Positions 63,047-64,000 of a stretch of 64,000 bases of DNA are shown here, in pieces. How positions within the stretch are numbered: the stretch's first letter is position 1; each line of letters starts with the position of its first letter. The notes under the pieces were generated by a model, which saw only the letters and a list, made by a program, of their open reading frames with translations, searched no databases and was not told where the DNA came from. The stretch is from Sphingomonas sp. AP4-R1 (GTDB lineage: Bacteria; Pseudomonadota; Alphaproteobacteria; Sphingomonadales; Sphingomonadaceae). The DNA lies in NCBI RefSeq assembly GCF_013113735.1, contig NZ_CP053346.1, positions 2,060,001-2,124,000 on the forward strand. The letters run 5' to 3'. The position numbers and the translations under genes were made by a program.

Positions 63047-63348
63047 CGGTTTTGGCCCCGGCGGACAATCGAAAGCGATGATCGCGCTGGTTAATTCTGC
63101 GCTCGACTCCCTTAAAAAACTGTTTGAAATCAGATTATTGTCGCGGATTTGAGATTTACCGGACTTTGTTCCGATCCTTGGCGGATTACCGGGAATTTTC
63201 TGCTTGGAATGATGGCGGGGCGGCCTGGAAACTTGTTCGGAAATCGATCGATCCACCGATTTTATTGTGACGGATGCGAAAGGCTTGCGAGATTCGCGGC
63301 GCATGCCAAGCAGGCCGGCGAAGGCTGGTTCGGTGAGGTTCGGGTGCG
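63047..63348. other. intergenic region without a recognisable gene
   Basis: 302 bases between the divergent c-di-GMP gene and the small membrane protein gene. The stretch 63085-63200 is AT-rich relative to the rest of the window and should hold both promoters. I could not define either one. No structured RNA, repeat or credible short gene seen. Confidence 0.5.
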
Positions 63349-63630
63349 ATGGCGAATGGTTATGATGGCGGCGGCGCGATCGGCGGCAAATGGGGCTGCG
63401 CGCTCTCGGCCGCGCTGGGCGTGCCGCTGATTGCGGGCGCGGTCGTGCTGAGCGCCTATGGCGAGTGTGCCGAGGGCGTCGCCTGCCATCAGGGGCTCAA
63501 CTGGCGGTTGCTGGCCGGCGGGGCGCTGGCGGCGATCGGTCTCGGCTTCGGCACGCTCCTCCTCGTCAACGTCACCTTCCGCCGCCTGCGCATGCTGGCC
63601 GCACAGGAGAAGCGGGACGGAGAAAACTAA
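63349..63630 (+). CDS. small two-helix membrane protein of unknown function
   Basis: 93 residues with two membrane helices (ALSAALGVPLIAGAVVLSAY and WRLLAGGALAAIGLGFGTLLLV), a short loop with a cysteine pair (GECAEGVACHQG) that probably lies outside the cytoplasm, and a basic C-terminal tail (RRLRMLAAQEKR). The first residues MANGYDGGGAIGGKWG are glycine-rich. Family not recognised. Divergent from the c-di-GMP protein and followed by a family B hairpin repeat. Coding is supported by the transmembrane pattern and codon bias but not by a known domain. Confidence 0.6.
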   Translation: MANGYDGGGAIGGKWGCALSAALGVPLIAGAVVLSAYGECAEGVACHQGLNWRLLAGGALAAIGLGFGTLLLVNVTFRRLRMLAAQEKRDGEN

Positions 63631-63632
63631 AA

Positions 63633-63716
63633 CCGCTCGTGCCGAGCCTGTCGAAGCACAGTCCTTACTTTCGTCAAAGAGAAGAACCGCACTTCGACGG
63701 GCTCAGTGCAAACGGG
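63633..63716. repeat. intergenic inverted repeat, family B, copy 6
   Basis: CCGCTCGTGCCGAGCCTGTC and GACGGGCTCAGTGCAAACGG are complementary with mismatches around ~40 bases. It lies between two convergent genes and could terminate both. Confidence 0.72.
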
Positions 63717-63725
63717 AAAGGGACT

Positions 63726-64000
63726 TCAGCCCCGCAGACGCGCCAGCGCTTCGCCCATCCGCCGGATCGCCGCCACCTTGGCGTTGAGCTGACCCCAATC
63801 GTCGTCGCGATCGATGTGCGACCAGATCTCCTCCACCTCCTCGATATGCATCGAGCACGGATTGGCGTCGGTCCAATGGGGATGGTCCAGCGGGCCGGAC
63901 GGCGTGCGGCCTTCCAGCAGGCCGGCCAGTTCCACGAACGCCGGCGCATCATAGGCCGCATCCGCCGGGGAGGCGCCGCGCCGCCGTCCGCCCGCCCAGT
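63726..64000 (-). CDS. C-terminal fragment of a larger protein (cut by window edge)
   Basis: The frame on minus is open from the stop at 63726 through the right edge, giving the last ~91 residues only. It starts AGGRRRGASPADAAYDAP, then FVELAGLLEGRTPSG, LDHPHWTDANPCSMHIEEVEEIWSHIDRDDDW (in parts HPHWTDANPCSMHIEEVEE and IWSHIDRDDDWGQ), and ends MGEALARLRG. A short internal start at 63935 (GTG) is less likely to be real. The pattern reminds me of the C-terminal ends of SelO (YdiU)-like protein adenylyltransferases, but that is an unverified impression, so no function is assigned. Confidence 0.6.
   Translation of the reverse strand, partial: WAGGRRRGASPADAAYDAPAFVELAGLLEGRTPSGPLDHPHWTDANPCSMHIEEVEEIWSHIDRDDDWGQLNAKVAAIRRMGEALARLRG

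Overview
The window is high-GC, gene-dense alphaproteobacterial DNA, most probably from a sphingomonad. The main evidence is the sphingomonad form of the lignin-aromatic (lig/fer) gene set, a PEP-CTERM tail of the PESSTWAMMIVGFG...RRR kind, an AAHS-type transporter, DUF6894 and UPF0262 genes, and many GC-rich hairpin repeats between genes. It is ordinary chromosome: I see no phage, conjugation genes, transposase, CRISPR array, rRNA or tRNA.

1-2635: the end of a MocR-like PLP aminotransferase, a small secreted unknown and a PEP-CTERM zinc metalloprotease. 2636-21620: an aromatic-acid catabolic island. The left arm (minus) is ligK-ligU-ligI. A double-HTH LysR gene (ligR-like) is divergent from it and is followed on plus by a DUF1932 dehydrogenase, ligJ, a vanA-type Rieske oxygenase, ligA, ligB and ligC. 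Next come pobA and an aldo/keto reductase (plus). The island ends with a minus-strand block, read from right to left: AAHS transporter, MarR regulator (ferC-like), vanillin-dehydrogenase-type ALDH (ligV), DUF3237, ferB and ferA. Together these would take ferulate to feruloyl-CoA, vanillin, vanillate and protocatechuate, and 4-hydroxybenzoate to protocatechuate. Protocatechuate is then cleaved at the 4,5 position and taken through PDC, oxalomesaconate and CHA to pyruvate plus oxaloacetate. A perfect GTTAT-N5-ATAAC palindrome lies in front of both pobA and ligV and probably marks one MarR regulon.

21839-38095: a short BY-kinase/Wzz protein, DUF6894, the tamA-tamB pair, a TauE/SafE permease, a YaiI family protein, a Nudix hydrolase, an M20 peptidase, a subclass B3-like metallo-beta-lactamase, a low-GC TPR gene, a small heat-shock protein with a sigma-32-like promoter and a ROSE-type RNA thermometer, and a DUF885 protein.

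38118-48935: an APC permease, then a fatty-acid block. DUF2147-fadL-fadD-merR runs on minus, divergent from thiolase, 3-hydroxyacyl-CoA dehydrogenase/enoyl-CoA hydratase and acyl-CoA dehydrogenase on plus. 49178-55678: housekeeping genes (glutathione reductase, small transaldolase, dcd, a membrane protein, cytidine deaminase, UPF0262, dnaB). 55873-60408: a small secreted unknown and a sulfate-reduction operon (cobA, DUF2849, cysI, DUF934, cysH). 60689-64000: an MHYT-PAS-GGDEF-EAL protein, a small membrane protein, and a C-terminal fragment cut by the right edge.

At least three families of 30-130 bp hairpin repeats punctuate the gaps. Some sit inside operons, and one supplies the apparent ribosome binding site of ligC. 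All assignments come from reading sequence and motifs; no database search was run.
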